Positions 1-7,631 of a DNA stretch of 49,131 bases are shown here, piece by piece; position 1 is the stretch's first letter; each line of letters starts with the position of its first letter. The translations under genes and the position numbers were made by a program. Source of the DNA: Armatimonadota bacterium. Its GTDB lineage: Bacteria > Armatimonadota > Zipacnadia > Zipacnadales > VGFC01. Below the pieces are notes generated by a model. That model was not told the origin of the DNA. It saw only the letters and a list, made by a program, of their open reading frames with translations, and ran no database searches. The stretch is taken from the NCBI GenBank assembly GCA_016869045.1, contig VGFC01000006.1, positions 1-49,131 of the forward strand. The letters are read 5' to 3'.

Positions 1-552
1 CTCGGCAGGCAGAGCGCGCCCGTCGCCCAGTAGCCGCTCGATCTCCTCCACCAGCGCCTTGTCCTCGTCAGGCACCACGACCGGCTGCCTCCGCGTCGGC
101 CCCGGTCCGATGCCGCCCGTGCTCGCAGCCGCGCCGCCACCACCCCGGCCCATCTTGGTGACCGGCTCCGCCCGTGGGAACTGCTGCCGGAAGGCGGCCA
201 GCCACTGCCGCGCCAGGCCGCTGACGCTGCTGCCGGTGCCGGCCGCATCGCCGGGCCGTACTTGCACCAGGAACGTGCCGCCGATGTAGATCGCCGGCAG
301 CCCGCCCATCGACTTCGTCCACATCCTCGGGTTCCCCACGTTCTCCACCGACAGGGCTTCCACCACGTTCTTCTCCACCGCCGACCCGCGCTCCGACACG
401 CTGCCATATCCCCCGGCGTCACGCAGCCGGCAAACCAGCTTGTTGGCGAGGATCACGTCGTAGTAGTCCCCGGCGAGCACCGGGCCCACGATGGCGACGG
501 TCAGAGCGAACAGCGCGCCGGCTCTCAGTGTGCTGCGAGTGAGTGGTGTCAT
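1..552 (-). CDS. Secreted protein of unknown function, truncated by the window edge
   Basis: The frame is open from an ATG at 552 to the left edge with no stop, so only the first 184 codons are visible. Residues 1-27 form a classical Sec signal peptide (basic n-region, hydrophobic FALTVAIVGPVLAG core). The mature part begins DYYDVILANKLVCRLRD and contains a block ending LPAIYIGGTFLVQV; a Gly/Ala/Pro-rich low-complexity linker follows at about residues 135-165. I do not recognise the family. A GGGGGAAG ribosome site precedes the ATG. The upstream region carries a CRP-type palindrome at 640-655 and a TACTACTG palindrome at 597-614. The same pair lies upstream of the unrelated small secreted gene at 27214, so the two genes are probably co-regulated (inference). 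Confidence 0.75.
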   Translation of the reverse strand, partial: MTPLTRSTLRAGALFALTVAIVGPVLAGDYYDVILANKLVCRLRDAGGYGSVSERGSAVEKNVVEALSVENVGNPRMWTKSMGGLPAIYIGGTFLVQVRPGDAAGTGSSVSGLARQWLAAFRQQFPRAEPVTKMGRGGGGAAASTGGIGPGPTRRQPVVVPDEDKALVEEIERLLGDGRALPAE

Positions 553-596
553 CTCCGCTTCCCCCGTGCTTCGGTTTGCTGCGTCTGTTGGCTCAG

Positions 597-614
597 TACT
601 ACTGTGGATAGTAG
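597..614 (-). promoter_or_regulatory. TACTACTG-N4-TAGTAG operator-like palindrome
   Basis: The plus strand reads TACTACTGTGGATAGTAG, with CTACT/AGTAG arms at 599-603 and 610-614. It closely matches the palindrome at 27162-27183 (TACTACTG followed by N4 and TAGTAG). On the minus strand a possible -10, TACTAT (613..608), lies inside it, so a bound protein would block transcription of the gene starting at 552. It resembles BlaI/MecI-type operators in half-site sequence, but the half-sites are further apart, so I do not name the regulator. Confidence 0.6.
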
Positions 615-639
615 ACCATCCACACGACCGGAGGTTTCT

Positions 640-655
640 TGTGACGGCGCTCACA
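640..655 (-). promoter_or_regulatory. CRP/FNR-type binding site (TGTGA-N6-TCACA)
   Basis: TGTGACGGCGCTCACA is a perfect match to the CRP-family consensus palindrome with 6-bp spacing. Its centre (647.5) is 41 bp from the centre of the TACTACTG palindrome and about 95 bp upstream of the start codon at 552. The only other copy I found, at 27120-27135, is in the same context. Confidence 0.65.
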
Positions 656-862
656 CAGGGGCTTACAGCCGAGGAGAAGCGTCTGCGTCCGCCCTCTCAT
701 GCCCGCATGGCTGCGATGCTGTGCTGTGACGAGCAGGCCTCCAGTGCAAGGCACGTATTGTGGCCCGTAGGGGGCCTGGTGTCAAGAGGCCGACGCGGGC
801 TCTGAGAGCAGGGATGCACGGCGAGCGTGGCGAATGGGAGAGGGGTCAACAAGGACTGTGGC

Positions 863-1225
863 ATGGGCGAAGAGGCAACCGGCGTAGGCGGAGACGCAGT
901 CGCGCCAGCGTTGGACCCGGAGGTGGGGCGCTTCCTTCGCGAATGCCTCGACCCGATCCGAGCCGCGTTCGCTCCCCAGGCCCTGTTCCTGTTCGGGTCC
1001 CGTGTCCATGCCGCGCGCGATGAGTGGAGTGACATCGACATCCTCCTCGTCTCGGACCGCTTCGCGGGCCAGCGGATGTTGGACCGCCTTCGCGCTTTCC
1101 GCCGGCAGATCGACCCCCACCGCCATGTGGACGTCCTCTGCGTCACCCCCGAGGGGTTCGAGCAACGCCGCAACGGTGCCACCATCATCGCCGAGGCCGT
1201 GCGCACCGGCGTGCGGATCATCTGA
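863..1225 (+). CDS. Minimal nucleotidyltransferase (MNT / DNA polymerase beta-like fold)
   Basis: A 120-residue protein with the nucleotidyltransferase signature: FLFGSR at about residues 41-46, then WSDIDILLV, where D57 and D59 would be the metal-binding aspartates. The order is helix, GS motif, paired Asp, then a third acidic strand (HVDVLCV), as in MNT-type toxins, antitoxins and small NTases. The frame is open from an earlier ATG at 827, but the ATG at 863 has an AAGGA ribosome site with 8-nt spacing, so I start there. No HEPN partner is visible on either side, so it is a solo member. Substrate unknown: it could be an antitoxin-like AMP-transferase remnant or a free-standing NTase. Confidence 0.75.
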   Translation: MGEEATGVGGDAVAPALDPEVGRFLRECLDPIRAAFAPQALFLFGSRVHAARDEWSDIDILLVSDRFAGQRMLDRLRAFRRQIDPHRHVDVLCVTPEGFEQRRNGATIIAEAVRTGVRII

Positions 1226-1349
1226 GGGCGGCTCCCAGGAAGGAACCCGCTCGCCTCGCGCCCAATAACGCCCCTGGCGTGCTCTGGAGGGCCGCCGGCC
1301 TGCGGTCACGAGCCGCCATTCACCGATCGCAGTGGGAGGGTATGACTGC

Positions 1350-2690
1350 ATGGAAGACCAGACCGGGTCGGATAGGGGAGTACCGTTTGCGCCGATGGAG
1401 CCGCCCGGCTACGCGCCGCAGCCGAGTTCGCTCTACTTCCGGCTGTCCGTGATGATGTTCCTGCAGTTCGCGGTGTGGGGCGGTTGGGCGGTCATGATCT
1501 TCGTGCACATGCTCAACAACCTGCACTTCACCGGCTTCCAGATCGGGCTGGTGTTTGGCACCACCGCCTTCGGCGCGCTGATCTCGCCCATCATCGCGGG
1601 CTGGCTGGCCGACCGGCTGATGCCCAGCCAGCGCTTCGCCGCCATCTGTCACTTCCTGGGCGCCATCCCGCTCTTCCTCGCCTGGAGGCAGGACACGTTC
1701 TGGGGCCTCTGGGCGTGCGTCCTCGCCCACGCGGTGCTCTACATGCCGACGATCGCCCTGACCAACACGGTGGCCTTTCATCACATGGGGCAGTCGAACA
1801 AGTTCGGCAACATCCGCGTGTGGGGCACCATCGGCTGGATCTGCATCCAGTTCCTGTTGGGCTGGTATGTGGGGAAGGAGTTCGCGCGAGCCCGGGACTG
1901 CCTGCTGTTCGGAGCCGTCGCGGGCGTGTTGATGGCTGCGTACTGTCTGACGCTGCCCAACACCCCGCCCTCCAAGGAAGCGAAGAACCCCTACGCCTTC
2001 CTCGAAGCCCTCAAGCTCATGGGCGAGCGCAACTTCGCCGTGCTGCTGATCATCTCGTTCATCGTCGGCATTGAGCTTCCGTTCTACTACAACCTGACGC
2101 CCGGCTTCTTTACGGACCCCGTGACGGGGGTCGGTCTCACGCCCGGCCACGCGCAGTGGGCTCAGGTGCTGGGGCAGGTCGGCGAGGTCCTGCTGATGGT
2201 CCTGCTCTGGCCCTCGATCCGTCGGCTCGGCATGGGTTGGACGATCTTCATCGGCATCCTGGGCTGGCCGCTGCGCTACGGCATCTTCGCGATCGGTCAC
2301 CCGACCTGGCTCGTGATCGCGGCCCAGACGCTCCACGGCGTCTGCTACTCGTTCTTCTTCGTCGGCGGCATGATCGCCGTCGAGCGCCTCTCCCACAAGG
2401 ACATCCGTGCCAGCGCGCAGGCCCTGCTGGTGTTCGCCACGAGCGGTCTTGGGATGTTGATCGGCCACTTCGGCTCAGGCACGATCCACGACTACTTCAA
2501 ACTGACCGTTGACCCGCCGTCCTGGGCCTGGCCCAAGATCTTCATGGTGCCCATCGTGCTCACGGTCGTCGCGGGGATCGCCTTCATCGTCCTGTTCAAC
2601 GAGCGCCGCTTCCAAGAGCGGGCCAAGGAGATCGAGGAGGAGGACAAGGCCGAAGCGCCAGAAGAGACGGCGACTGGGGTGCCGGAGTAG
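1350..2690 (+). CDS. MFS permease, nucleoside:H+ symporter (NupG-like) family
   Basis: A polytopic inner-membrane protein of 446 residues with about 12 hydrophobic segments. The motifs LQFAVWGGWAVM in TM1, ISPIIAGWLADRLMPSQR after TM2, ALTNTVAFHHM and IRVWGTIGWI are characteristic of the NupG/XapB-like nucleoside:proton symporter family, common in Bacteroidetes, Planctomycetes and relatives. The C-terminus is a charged tail (KEIEEEDKAEAPEE). A GTG at 1332 would add six residues, but the ATG at 1350 has a GGGAGGG site 9 nt upstream. In such gut/soil genomes these permeases often sit beside sugar or nucleoside catabolic genes; here no such enzyme is adjacent, so the substrate is not established. 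Confidence 0.85.
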   Translation: MEDQTGSDRGVPFAPMEPPGYAPQPSSLYFRLSVMMFLQFAVWGGWAVMIFVHMLNNLHFTGFQIGLVFGTTAFGALISPIIAGWLADRLMPSQRFAAICHFLGAIPLFLAWRQDTFWGLWACVLAHAVLYMPTIALTNTVAFHHMGQSNKFGNIRVWGTIGWICIQFLLGWYVGKEFARARDCLLFGAVAGVLMAAYCLTLPNTPPSKEAKNPYAFLEALKLMGERNFAVLLIISFIVGIELPFYYNLTPGFFTDPVTGVGLTPGHAQWAQVLGQVGEVLLMVLLWPSIRRLGMGWTIFIGILGWPLRYGIFAIGHPTWLVIAAQTLHGVCYSFFFVGGMIAVERLSHKDIRASAQALLVFATSGLGMLIGHFGSGTIHDYFKLTVDPPSWAWPKIFMVPIVLTVVAGIAFIVLFNERRFQERAKEIEEEDKAEAPEETATGVPE

Positions 2691-2718
2691 GCAACATCCC
2701 CTCCGACAAGAAGCGTGC

Positions 2719-2749
2719 AGCCGCCCGGAACTGGTGCAGCCGGGCGGCT
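2719..2749. terminator. Bidirectional hairpin between convergent genes
   Basis: AGCCGCCCGG (2719-2728) and CCGGGCGGCT (2740-2749) form a perfect 10-bp GC stem with an 11-nt loop. It sits between the stop of the MFS gene (2690) and the stop of the minus-strand gene (2748-2750), which it overlaps. No T-tract follows, so it is only a probable terminator. Confidence 0.5.
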
Positions 2750-5291
2750 ACCGTTCGGGGACAAGCTCCTCGTAGACCCGCGCCAGCTGGCTCGGCGTCA
2801 CGAAGACGTACGGCTCACCGAGTTCGGCGGCGGCGCGGTTGATCATCTCCGGCTTGAAGGTCCAGCTCAGCGCGAACACGCTCATGAAGCCGGGCCGGGC
2901 CCGGGGCGTCATCTTGCGGACCTCGGCAACGAGGCTCGCAACCTCCGCGTCCTCGCGACGCTGCGTGAGGTCTCCGACAAACGCCCACTGCACCCAGCGC
3001 GTCAGGCAGTGGAAGACGGGAACGCGGCTGCCGGGCTCGGGCCCTGCCAGGAAGTGGTTCGCGATCTCGGGCGTGGTCGTCTCATGCCGGCCGATGTCGG
3101 GCAGGAAGGCGTTCACCCGCCGGAGCTTCCGCGCGAACAGCGCGAGGTCGCCATCCTGCGCGAAGTCCGAGCGTTCCCCCCACGAGCCGTGGTAGGTCTG
3201 CACGGTCCGCAAGTCCAGACGGTCGAGGCACTCCTGCGTCAGGTTCAGGTACTCATCCAGCACTCGGGCGCGATTGTCGTAGGCCGTGCCGTAGTCGGGG
3301 ACGTTCATGTAGCCGAGACCGGACAGCCCGCAGATCAGCTCGTCGCGGTCGGTCAGGTGTCCGTAGTACCACTCGACGATCCCCGGCGCGAGGTCGAGCA
3401 GCGAGGTGCCCATGATCCACCCGGTCGGCGTCACGCCGCGCCCAGGCGCGTCCCAGACCTCGCGCTGGGGGCGTAGCCAGTACCACGGGTCGTTCCCGCT
3501 GTCCAGCACGCTGATGGATACGTAGACCTTCGCGGGATCGAGGGAGGGGAGAGGCAGCCGGTCGATCTGCGGCTGGCGGAATCGGTCGGGCGCCGGGATG
3601 CCGCTGTGCAAGCTCATGTTCGTCAGGAAGTCGGTGCCGATGGTGAGCTTCGCGTAGCGCGAGGCGAGCGTCATCCCCCAGTACTCACCGATCCCCTCCG
3701 CCGGGTCGTTCCAGCCCCACCAGCCCATCACCGGTGAGTGCGGCTCCGTCGCGGCGAGGAGCTTCTCGGCGAACGCGGTCTCGGCGACGGGGTCCTTCCC
3801 CTCGTCCGCGCCATCGACGCCGCCGGAGATGAAGAACGTGAAGATCCGGTGCGCGACGAGGTAGTCGGTCTGCTGCTCGGAGCGCTCCGGGTGGCCCGAG
3901 CACAACACATCGTGTCGCATCTGCGGCCACAACTCCCGGAACGCCCACTCGTAGGCCTCGGCGTCCGTCCGCCAGCGCCCGCGGAGGTCGTCGATGACCG
4001 GCAGGGCCCAGTCCTTCGCCTGCTGCTCAGTGCAGACGATACCGTCGCGCACCGAGGCCACCATCGTCCCGACGTTCCGGTAGCGGTCCTCGACGAGAAC
4101 CGCCCCCTGTGCTGCCTCCCGGAAGAGCCCGATGATCTCAGCGGCGTGCTCGATCCGCCGGACCTTCTGACCTACGTACCCACGTTCCTGGTACCACTGC
4201 AGCGACTGCTCGTCATGCGGCGAGTACACGAAGTACAGGCGGGGTCGATTGCGGTTCACGAGGCCTTGCAGGCAGGCCAAGGCCACCCGTGTCGCCTGGT
4301 CGTCCCCGGCGACCGAGTGCACGATCACCTCGTCCTCAGGGGAGATTGCGGGTGAGCGTGGGAAGATGCGCCGACTGCGGCGCGGCCGGAACGGCACCGG
4401 CTGTCTCTTGGGCAGGCGCTCCCGCGCCACCCAGTCAGACAGCGCCCGCTCAGCCCTCTGCGCGGCCTCCTCCGACAGCGCGCCGGACTCCTGCAGCGCC
4501 CAGATTGTGCTCCGCACGACCAGCTGTCGCAGCACGAGCACTTCGCCCGGGTCACGCGGATCGCTCAGCCACTGCGTGCCCGCCCACACGTCGATTGCTC
4601 CCCGGAAGCGCGGGCAGTGGTGCTTGATGGCCGCAACCGGCGCCCCCCGCAAGCCCTCGCGGTCGCCGACGCCAACGATGCCGATCAGCTCGTCCTCTTC
4701 AGCAAGAGGTGCCTTGCCCGGGAAGAACACCACCCCCATGCCGCCAGGCACTCGGTACTGGAACGGGTCCACGTCCGCGCGCGTGCTTTCGAGACGGAAG
4801 GGTGCCTTGGACATCGGTGAGAAGAGCGCGGTGTCCACCGGCACGGAGCCGACGACCTGCCCGATTCCGACACGCTCATGCTGGCCGTGGTCCTCGTGGC
4901 CCTCGTCGCGCCAGACAGTCCTCCCCGCCACGTCCTCCCGCACACACGGGTGCGTGAACGGCGCTCCGGTGGCGATGAGACAGCCGCCGCGCCGATGGAA
5001 CTCGGTGATGTCGGCCTCTGCCTCGCGCGGGAAGGTGTTCCCGTAGCACCACACGAGGGCCCGCGCGTCCGGCTCTCGCAGTGCGCTTGCGAGGCCGTCG
5101 GCGTCGGCCAGACGCGCGTCGAGGCCGCACTCCGTCAGTATCTCGGCGACGATGCGGGGGCTGACGGCCTGGTTGGCGCCGAAGTACGGGAAGCCGCGCT
5201 CCGCGAACACGACGACCGTCGGCGCTTGGGCGCGGCAGCAGCCGCCGAGTGCTGCGACGGCCGCGAGAGTGACTGCCCACCGATCACTCAT
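2748..5291 (-). CDS. GxGYxYP-type putative glycoside hydrolase, probable lipoprotein
   Basis: An 847-residue exported protein. The N-terminus ends its hydrophobic core in ALGGC, which fits a lipobox, so the mature protein is probably lipid-anchored at Cys18. Residues about 24-300 resemble a class I amidotransferase/ThuA-like sandwich (VVVFAERGFPYFG, RGGCLIATGAP). The remainder matches the GxGYxYP family: residues about 325-560 form the N-terminal domain, and the C-terminal domain includes VYVSISVLDSGND, GVTPTGWIMGTSLLDLAPG and GLSGLGYMNVPDYG (about 655-668), a variant of the family-naming motif. GxGYxYP proteins are predicted, not proven, glycoside hydrolases. The gene is divergent from another secreted hydrolase-like gene at 5421 and convergent with the MFS gene. 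The ribosome site is weak. Confidence 0.7.
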   Translation of the reverse strand: MSDRWAVTLAAVAALGGCCRAQAPTVVVFAERGFPYFGANQAVSPRIVAEILTECGLDARLADADGLASALREPDARALVWCYGNTFPREAEADITEFHRRGGCLIATGAPFTHPCVREDVAGRTVWRDEGHEDHGQHERVGIGQVVGSVPVDTALFSPMSKAPFRLESTRADVDPFQYRVPGGMGVVFFPGKAPLAEEDELIGIVGVGDREGLRGAPVAAIKHHCPRFRGAIDVWAGTQWLSDPRDPGEVLVLRQLVVRSTIWALQESGALSEEAAQRAERALSDWVARERLPKRQPVPFRPRRSRRIFPRSPAISPEDEVIVHSVAGDDQATRVALACLQGLVNRNRPRLYFVYSPHDEQSLQWYQERGYVGQKVRRIEHAAEIIGLFREAAQGAVLVEDRYRNVGTMVASVRDGIVCTEQQAKDWALPVIDDLRGRWRTDAEAYEWAFRELWPQMRHDVLCSGHPERSEQQTDYLVAHRIFTFFISGGVDGADEGKDPVAETAFAEKLLAATEPHSPVMGWWGWNDPAEGIGEYWGMTLASRYAKLTIGTDFLTNMSLHSGIPAPDRFRQPQIDRLPLPSLDPAKVYVSISVLDSGNDPWYWLRPQREVWDAPGRGVTPTGWIMGTSLLDLAPGIVEWYYGHLTDRDELICGLSGLGYMNVPDYGTAYDNRARVLDEYLNLTQECLDRLDLRTVQTYHGSWGERSDFAQDGDLALFARKLRRVNAFLPDIGRHETTTPEIANHFLAGPEPGSRVPVFHCLTRWVQWAFVGDLTQRREDAEVASLVAEVRKMTPRARPGFMSVFALSWTFKPEMINRAAAELGEPYVFVTPSQLARVYEELVPER

Positions 5292-5420
5292 TCAAGACCA
5301 CCAGTAGTTGCGGGATGATGTGCCGTTCTTGCGTGTTGCGCCCTCGATTCCCTCCCCGCGAAGTCGAAGCAGGATTGCGCCGCTTGCCCCCGAACCTCCC
5401 GGGTGTGAGGTGATGACGAC

Positions 5421-7388
5421 ATGCCCCGGCTGTCGGCCGCATTCGCTGTGTTCCTGTTGGTTGCCTCGACGGTCTCCGCTCTCGCGGACGAGTTCACGTA
5501 TGCGCCGCTGGACGACTTCGAGGATGCCTCGCCCTGGGTGAAGGGCGACCCGAACACCGATCTCACGCAGAAAGAGGTCGCCATCGCGCCCAGTACGCAG
5601 CGCATGAAGCAGGGCAAGCAGTCCTTGGCCTTCATGATCCGCGTGGACTGGACGCCCAAGCCCGGCGAGAAGTACCCCAAGGGCTGGCCGATGCTCTCGC
5701 GCGAGTTCGCACAGCCGCAGGACTGGTCGAAGTACGACGCAGTGAGGTTCTGGCTTTACACGGAGACCCAGGCCGAGTTGCCGAAGGACCGCGTGCTCCG
5801 TTGCGGGTTCCAGCATGGCGACCAGGTCCTGGCCGATGATGAGTGGTACACGCTGCCGGGCATCCGCCCCGGGGAGTGGCAGCAGATGACGGTGCCCCTC
5901 GACCCGCGACGCAAGTGGGATGACGTGACCCGCATCCTGTTCTACGTCGCGGAGGGCTGGTACCAGGATGGCGACCGAATCAGCTTCTACATCGACGACA
6001 TGCGCCTCGCGACGCGCAAGTGGCCGGTGCTGGAAGGCCTCGAGGCCGGTACGCGCACGCTTCCGCGCGGGTCGGGGATCGCCGTAACCGCCGCGATCGC
6101 CGGTCCGCCGGAGGGCAGCAAGCTCCGCTGGAGCGTGACGGATATGCGGGGCAAGGTGGAAAGCACGGGCAAGCAGGCCGTCGCGGGAAGGACCGTCGAG
6201 TTCACGATCCCCCCTGCCGGCATCCTGGCGGGGAACCACTGTGTCCGGCTGGCTCTCGTCGATGCCACGGGTGAGGAGCGCAGCATTCGACGCCAGTTCG
6301 TGACGGTCCTCGAACCAGGCAAGCGCGCCTATCTCTCGCTTATCACCTTCTACACCTCCGTCTGGCGCGAGAAACCGGAGCAGCTGGCCGTCGTGAACGA
6401 CTCAGCCTATGCCGGGGTGGCCGTGCCCGTGTGGAGCGGGTACGACACGGATCCGGTGCCGCCCTACGCCGAGACGATCCCGAAGCTCCGCGAGCTGAGG
6501 AAGCTGGTGAACATCGACGTGTGGCCGTGGGTCTTCTCCAACCGGCTCTTCGGCGTGCCGGAGGACGCGACGCGGCACCCCTCGGTAGTGGGCGGCGCCG
6601 TCCCGGACTACTTCGCCCGCATCCGAGTCCTCGACCTCGACGACGAGGCGGGCGCACGCTCCGACGTGCTCACGCAGTGGCGCTACGCCGTGCGTGCGGC
6701 GAGGGAGCTGGGGGCGCCCGGCATTGTGCTGGACTTGGAGGCCTACAACAACTACAAGGCGTATGACGTCGCCTACGTGGCAGAGAAGCGGGGAGAGTCG
6801 GTGTCCGGCATCGTCGCCAAGTGCGAGTCCATCGGCGCCGATCTCGCGCGAATCTGCGAGGAGGAGTACCCAACCTGCATCGTGTGGAGCCTATTCAGTC
6901 GGCTCGAGGCGTCGCAGCGCAGAGAGACGCCGGACGGGCCGCTTTACTCTACGGCGGGCCATATCAGCCTCGGCTTCCTGAAGCACGCCCGGGACCACCA
7001 TGTGCCCTGCAAGTACCTGTGCGGCGGCGAGGTGACTCCGGGCTACTACAACCGCAACGTGGACGCCCTGAAGCGCAGGATCGCGCAGCGAGACGCTGAG
7101 ATGGCCGACATGCTCGCCGCCTTCCCGAACCACCTCTTCTTGGCCGGCACGATCTCGCCGTACCACGACGCCTCGATCCTGACGTCGTGGATCAAGGACG
7201 CGGCGGGGGAGAACCCGGAGCTGAAGACCATCCAGGACTTCGGCCCGATGTTCCGCACGCTGTTTGATGCCTACGACTGGGTGTGGATCTACGCCTCCAG
7301 CGCGGCGAAAACCGAGCCCTACGACCCCGAACGCAATCGGCAGTACAGCGACGTGCTGCGGGCAGCGCTGGAGGAAGCGTCACGCTGA
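5421..7388 (+). CDS. Secreted protein: carbohydrate-binding-like domain plus TIM-barrel-like domain
   Basis: A 655-residue protein with a clear Sec signal (residues 1-22, cleavage after SALA). Residues about 28-200 look like a galactose-binding/CBM-type jelly roll: DDFED start, WSKYDAVRFWLY, GEWQQMTVPLD and ISFYIDDMRLA are typical strands. A short Ig-like sandwich follows (about 205-305). The C-terminal 350 residues have TIM-barrel-style strand ends (YLSLITFYTSVW, VNIDVWPWVF, APGIVLDLEAYNNYKAYD, LFLAGTISPYHD). The acidic DLEAY strand end is a candidate active-site position. I cannot assign a CAZy family. A GAGGTGAT ribosome site precedes the ATG. It lies 129 bp from the divergent GxGYxYP gene, suggesting a shared degradative role. 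Confidence 0.65.
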   Translation: MPRLSAAFAVFLLVASTVSALADEFTYAPLDDFEDASPWVKGDPNTDLTQKEVAIAPSTQRMKQGKQSLAFMIRVDWTPKPGEKYPKGWPMLSREFAQPQDWSKYDAVRFWLYTETQAELPKDRVLRCGFQHGDQVLADDEWYTLPGIRPGEWQQMTVPLDPRRKWDDVTRILFYVAEGWYQDGDRISFYIDDMRLATRKWPVLEGLEAGTRTLPRGSGIAVTAAIAGPPEGSKLRWSVTDMRGKVESTGKQAVAGRTVEFTIPPAGILAGNHCVRLALVDATGEERSIRRQFVTVLEPGKRAYLSLITFYTSVWREKPEQLAVVNDSAYAGVAVPVWSGYDTDPVPPYAETIPKLRELRKLVNIDVWPWVFSNRLFGVPEDATRHPSVVGGAVPDYFARIRVLDLDDEAGARSDVLTQWRYAVRAARELGAPGIVLDLEAYNNYKAYDVAYVAEKRGESVSGIVAKCESIGADLARICEEEYPTCIVWSLFSRLEASQRRETPDGPLYSTAGHISLGFLKHARDHHVPCKYLCGGEVTPGYYNRNVDALKRRIAQRDAEMADMLAAFPNHLFLAGTISPYHDASILTSWIKDAAGENPELKTIQDFGPMFRTLFDAYDWVWIYASSAAKTEPYDPERNRQYSDVLRAALEEASR

Positions 7389-7450
7389 GAGCGTGTATGG
7401 GCGGCCAGGCGCCATGGACCGCCCCCCTGCGTCACACACGACCGTACATC

Positions 7451-7527
7451 GCCGTCATGTAGGGGCGCGATTCATCGCGCCCGCGTGTAGGGGCGTGACT
7501 CATCACGCCCCATGCCGTGCTTCTCAT
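7451..7527. repeat. Palindromic repeat element (TGTAGGGGC family), tandem form
   Basis: Two hairpins lie in a row. The first is GGGCGCGAT-tc-ATCGCGCCC (7463-7482) and the second GGGCGTGA-ctca-TCACGCCC (7491-7510), each headed by TGTAGGGGC. The outer flanks (GCCGTCATGTAGGGG on the left, GCCGTGC-TCTCAT on the right) recur around the single hairpin at 47287-47340 in reverse orientation. The whole is therefore a dispersed element of about 60 bp, here with an internal duplication. It lies just after the end of the gene at 7388 and could also act as a transcript-end hairpin. Confidence 0.7.
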
Positions 7528-7631
7528 ACACGCTCTGAGGTCCGGCCCACACCGAGGCCTCGGGGGCCGGCAACCGTCTGCAGACTTGAGTGCCCGCACT
7601 TGGCCACACACGGCAAGGGAGGTCGGAGACC

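Larger units (their letters stand above)
553..862. other. Intergenic region with regulatory palindromes
   Basis: These 310 bp lie between two divergently read genes and contain no convincing ORF. The part near the minus-strand gene holds the two palindromes listed separately. The part from about 660 to 850 shows nothing I can name. An AAGGA ribosome site at 851-855 serves the plus-strand gene. Confidence 0.6.

Noticed and set aside
597-615. Calling the TACTACTG palindrome a BlaI/MecI operator
   Set aside because: The half-sites look right, but CTAC and GTAG are 8 bp apart instead of 4, and no BlaI or BlaR gene is in the window, so the regulator is left unnamed.
863-1225. HEPN/MNT toxin-antitoxin pair
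   Set aside because: No HEPN gene lies in either neighbouring region.
1320-2468. Long minus-strand ORF opposite the MFS gene
   Set aside because: Rich in Arg, His and Asp, as expected for an antisense frame in GC-rich DNA; the plus strand has a clear membrane protein.
5292-6239. Minus-strand ORF opposite the secreted hydrolase-like gene
   Set aside because: Compositionally an antisense frame; the opposite strand has a signal peptide and a ribosome site.
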